A DNA stretch of 64,000 bases from Kitasatospora xanthocidica. Lineage in GTDB: Bacteria; Actinomycetota; Actinomycetes; Streptomycetales; Streptomycetaceae. A program made the position numbers and the translations under genes. This document shows, piece after piece, positions 62,209 through 64,000 of the stretch. Location: assembly GCF_014656195.1 (NCBI RefSeq), contig NZ_BNBY01000022.1, positions 24,989 to 88,988 on the forward strand, in the 5' to 3' direction. The first letter of the stretch is position 1, and the number at the start of each line of letters is the position of its first letter. Below the pieces are notes generated by a model. The model did not search any database. It saw only the letters and a program-made list of their open reading frames with translations, and was not told the origin of the DNA.

Positions 62209-63780
62209 ATGAACGCGATGAACAACGAACACGTCATTCTGTCCCTCGGCCCGGCTTCCGAGCACCGGCCGGTCGTCATGCGCGGTCCGGCCGACATGGC
62301 CGAGCTGCTGCCCTACTTCCTGGGGTTCTACCCCGACGACAGCATCGTCGCGGTCGGCCTCCACGGTCCCGATCTGCGCCAGGGCGGGGTGATCCGGGCG
62401 GACCTGCCGGACTCGCCCGCGCAGTGGCCGGCCGCCGCGGAGGAGACGGCCGCTCTGTTGGTCGCCCTCGCCGAGCGGCACGGCGCCCGACCGCTCCAGG
62501 TGCTCCTCTACCTCTGCCAGGATCCCGGCGCGCCGCACGCCCCGCCGGTGGTGGACGGCCTGCGGCCGCTGGCCGCCGACCTCAGGGCGGCCTTCGGACG
62601 CCGGGGCGTCGCGGTCAAGGAGTCGCTGTGCGTCTCCGACGGCCGCTGGTGGTCCTTCCTCTGCCGCGGCACCGGGTGCTGCGACCAGGCGGGCAACCCG
62701 GTGCGGCGCGGCCCCGACCCGGGCCCGGCGGCCGCCGCCGCGACGGTCGCCGGCCTGGTGCCGCGCGGCAGCCGCAAGGCGATCCTCGGCGGGCTGGTCC
62801 CGATCGGCCCGCCGGAGGACGCCGCGCAGCGCGAGGCGCTCGTCCGGGCCGAGGCGGCCGTGGGCTCCTTCTCCCGGGAGCAGGGCATCGCGCTGCTCGA
62901 CCAGGCGGTCGCCGAGTTCGCGGCCGGCGCCCGGGAGCTCGATCCGGACCGGACGGCCCGGCTGCTGCTCGCCCTGCGGGATCGGATCGTCCGGGACCGC
63001 GGCGTCGAGTACGCCCGGCCCGCCGAGCTGGCTCCCGCCGAGCGGCTCTGGCGCTTCCTCGCCCGGCGGGCCGTCCCGTCGTACGAGAGCTGTGCGGTGG
63101 CCCCGCTCACCCTGCTCGCCTGGGCCTCCTGGGTCGCGGGGGACACGGCGACGGCCAGGGTCGTGCTCGGCCACGTCCTGCGGCTCGACCCGGACTACCT
63201 GCTGGCCGAGCTGCTCTACGAGTCGCTCAACGACGGGATGAGGCCCGGGGCGCTGCTGGCCGCGGTCGAGGCCCAGCGGCGGCGGCGCGAGCAGCACGCG
63301 TCCGGGTCGGCCCCGGACGGTGCCCCGCTACCGGCCGATGACCCGTCGCCCTCCGACGGGGCGGCGCCCGCGGCCCCGGTGCCCTCGGTCACGGCATCCC
63401 CGACGCCGGTGGGTGAGGTCCCCGACGGGGGGCCCGGCCGGGCCTCCGGCGCCCGCCGACGCCGCCGGGGCGGCCGTCGGAAGGGCGCGCCCGCGGCACC
63501 GGCACCCGCCCCGGCCGACCCCGGGCCGGGCGGCATCCCGCGCCCGTCCGGTCCCGACGGGCCGGCGCCGGACGGTGGCGCCCCCGGTCCGGTCGCCCTG
63601 CTGCCCGCACCCGCCCGGGCCTCGGCCCCCGGGTGCGCCCGCCCGGCCGGCGAACGATCCGCCAGGGGCCTGCGGCTCGGCCGCGCGGCGGGGTGCGCGC
63701 CGGCCGCTCGCTCCGGAAGCGGCCTGCACCGGTGCCGCGGGGTCCGGCGGGCGGCGAGGGGAGGTCGCCGTGCCCACTGA
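62209..63780 (+). CDS. DUF4192 family protein
   Basis: A 523-residue protein. Residues of about 10-370 match the DUF4192 family, common and uncharacterised in actinobacteria: VILSLGPASEHRPVVMRGPA, ELLPYFLGFYPDDSIVAVGL, CVSDGRWWSFLCRGTGCC and APLTLLAWASWVAGDTATA. The last 140 residues are Pro/Ala/Gly-rich and basic, probably disordered. ATG 62209 is preferred; ATG 62218 is a near alternative. The conserved YPDDSIVAVGL and WWSF segments are diagnostic, but no catalytic role can be inferred. It ends 30 bp before the convergent partial gene. Confidence 0.88.
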   Translation: MNAMNNEHVILSLGPASEHRPVVMRGPADMAELLPYFLGFYPDDSIVAVGLHGPDLRQGGVIRADLPDSPAQWPAAAEETAALLVALAERHGARPLQVLLYLCQDPGAPHAPPVVDGLRPLAADLRAAFGRRGVAVKESLCVSDGRWWSFLCRGTGCCDQAGNPVRRGPDPGPAAAAATVAGLVPRGSRKAILGGLVPIGPPEDAAQREALVRAEAAVGSFSREQGIALLDQAVAEFAAGARELDPDRTARLLLALRDRIVRDRGVEYARPAELAPAERLWRFLARRAVPSYESCAVAPLTLLAWASWVAGDTATARVVLGHVLRLDPDYLLAELLYESLNDGMRPGALLAAVEAQRRRREQHASGSAPDGAPLPADDPSPSDGAAPAAPVPSVTASPTPVGEVPDGGPGRASGARRRRRGGRRKGAPAAPAPAPADPGPGGIPRPSGPDGPAPDGGAPGPVALLPAPARASAPGCARPAGERSARGLRLGRAAGCAPAARSGSGLHRCRGVRRAARGGRRAH

Positions 63781-63810
63781 ACCTCCCTCGCCGGACGGGG
63801 CGGTGGGCTG

Positions 63811-64000
63811 CTAGACCTCGCCGTGCGCCATCTTGATCAGGCGGTCCAGCACCTTGCCGCCGCTCACCCGCAGGCCGTCGTGCTCCCACTCGTTGGTGAT
63901 CCAGGTCCGCAGGCCGCGCACCGCGCGGGCGGTCTCCAGCGAGTCGGCGGTGTCCACGTACATGTCGTCGTGGTACACCGCCGCCACGACCGGGACGCTG
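63811..64000 (-). CDS. Alpha/beta hydrolase, prolyl aminopeptidase-like (3' end only)
   Basis: Only the last 62 codons are in the window: the translation includes VPVVAAVYHDDMYVDTADSL, then ETARAVRGLRTWITNEWEHD and GLRVSGGKVLDRLIKMAHGE before the TAG stop. This C-terminus is characteristic of streptomycete alpha/beta-hydrolase prolyl aminopeptidases; the VYHDDMYVD segment and the His in EWEHDGLR recur in that group. The nucleophile and the start lie beyond position 64000. The gene is convergent with the DUF4192 gene. Confidence 0.82.
   Translation of the reverse strand, partial: SVPVVAAVYHDDMYVDTADSLETARAVRGLRTWITNEWEHDGLRVSGGKVLDRLIKMAHGEV

Overview
The window is a GC-rich, linear-chromosome-type actinobacterial segment, almost certainly from the Streptomycetaceae (Streptomyces or Kitasatospora). 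The evidence is GTG/TTG starts, strong third-position GC bias, the recA-recX, gluABCD, miaB-miaA-dapF-rshA-hflX and dinG-lexA-nrdR-nrdJ order, a conservon (sensor / roadblock / DUF742 / GTPase / P450) and LexA boxes of the TCGAAC-N4-GTTCGA type. The gene order matches, from memory, the region around recA to the recQ-like gene of Streptomyces coelicolor (about SCO5766-SCO5820). No transposase, integrase, CRISPR array, rRNA or tRNA gene was recognised.

Layout. 1-4871: a G-rich leader, a GNAT acetyltransferase, DUF3046, an AI-2E family membrane protein, then recA (SOS-controlled) and recX. 4977-10216 (minus strand): an FAD monooxygenase and a four-gene glutamate-type ABC importer (gluA-B-C-D). 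10608-13853: an OmpR-type two-component pair facing an orphan TAXI solute-binding protein. 14048-23888: the tRNA-modification and metabolism block miaB, LigB-like protein, MT0933-like small protein, miaA, membrane protein, dapF, rshA (second RelA/SpoT homologue) and hflX. 24019-26392 (minus): two paralogous trypsin-like lipoproteins. 26768-32647: an iron-box-controlled four-gene NRPS-independent (NIS) hydroxamate siderophore operon. 32660-39774: dinG-like helicase facing lexA, then nrdR-nrdJ with two LexA boxes and a tandem pair of NrdR boxes in the lexA-nrdR gap.

39955-51997 looks like a more variable block: an NmrA-type reductase, a small HTH gene paired with a stand-alone Clp N-domain gene under a striking double operator, a complete conservon with two P450s (the first lacking the ExxR and I-helix motifs, as in CYP157), and a carbohydrate ABC importer without its ATPase. 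52152-64000 returns to core: a DUF4173-type membrane protein, an MFS exporter with a divergent TetR regulator and shared operators, rnhB, two hypotheticals, a RecQ helicase fused to a phosphoribosyltransferase-like domain, a DUF4192 protein and the 3' end of an alpha/beta hydrolase gene.

Themes. DNA damage and nucleotide supply recur: recA, recX, lexA, dinG, nrdR, nrdJ, rnhB and recQ are all present. The most interesting less-explained signals are: the HTH/ClpN pair and its operators; the orphan siderophore operon, with a dispersed repeat built into its first gene; a family of interspersed inverted repeats; short satellite arrays in three successive gaps around the conservon; and the unassigned 22-bp palindrome before the DUF4173 gene.
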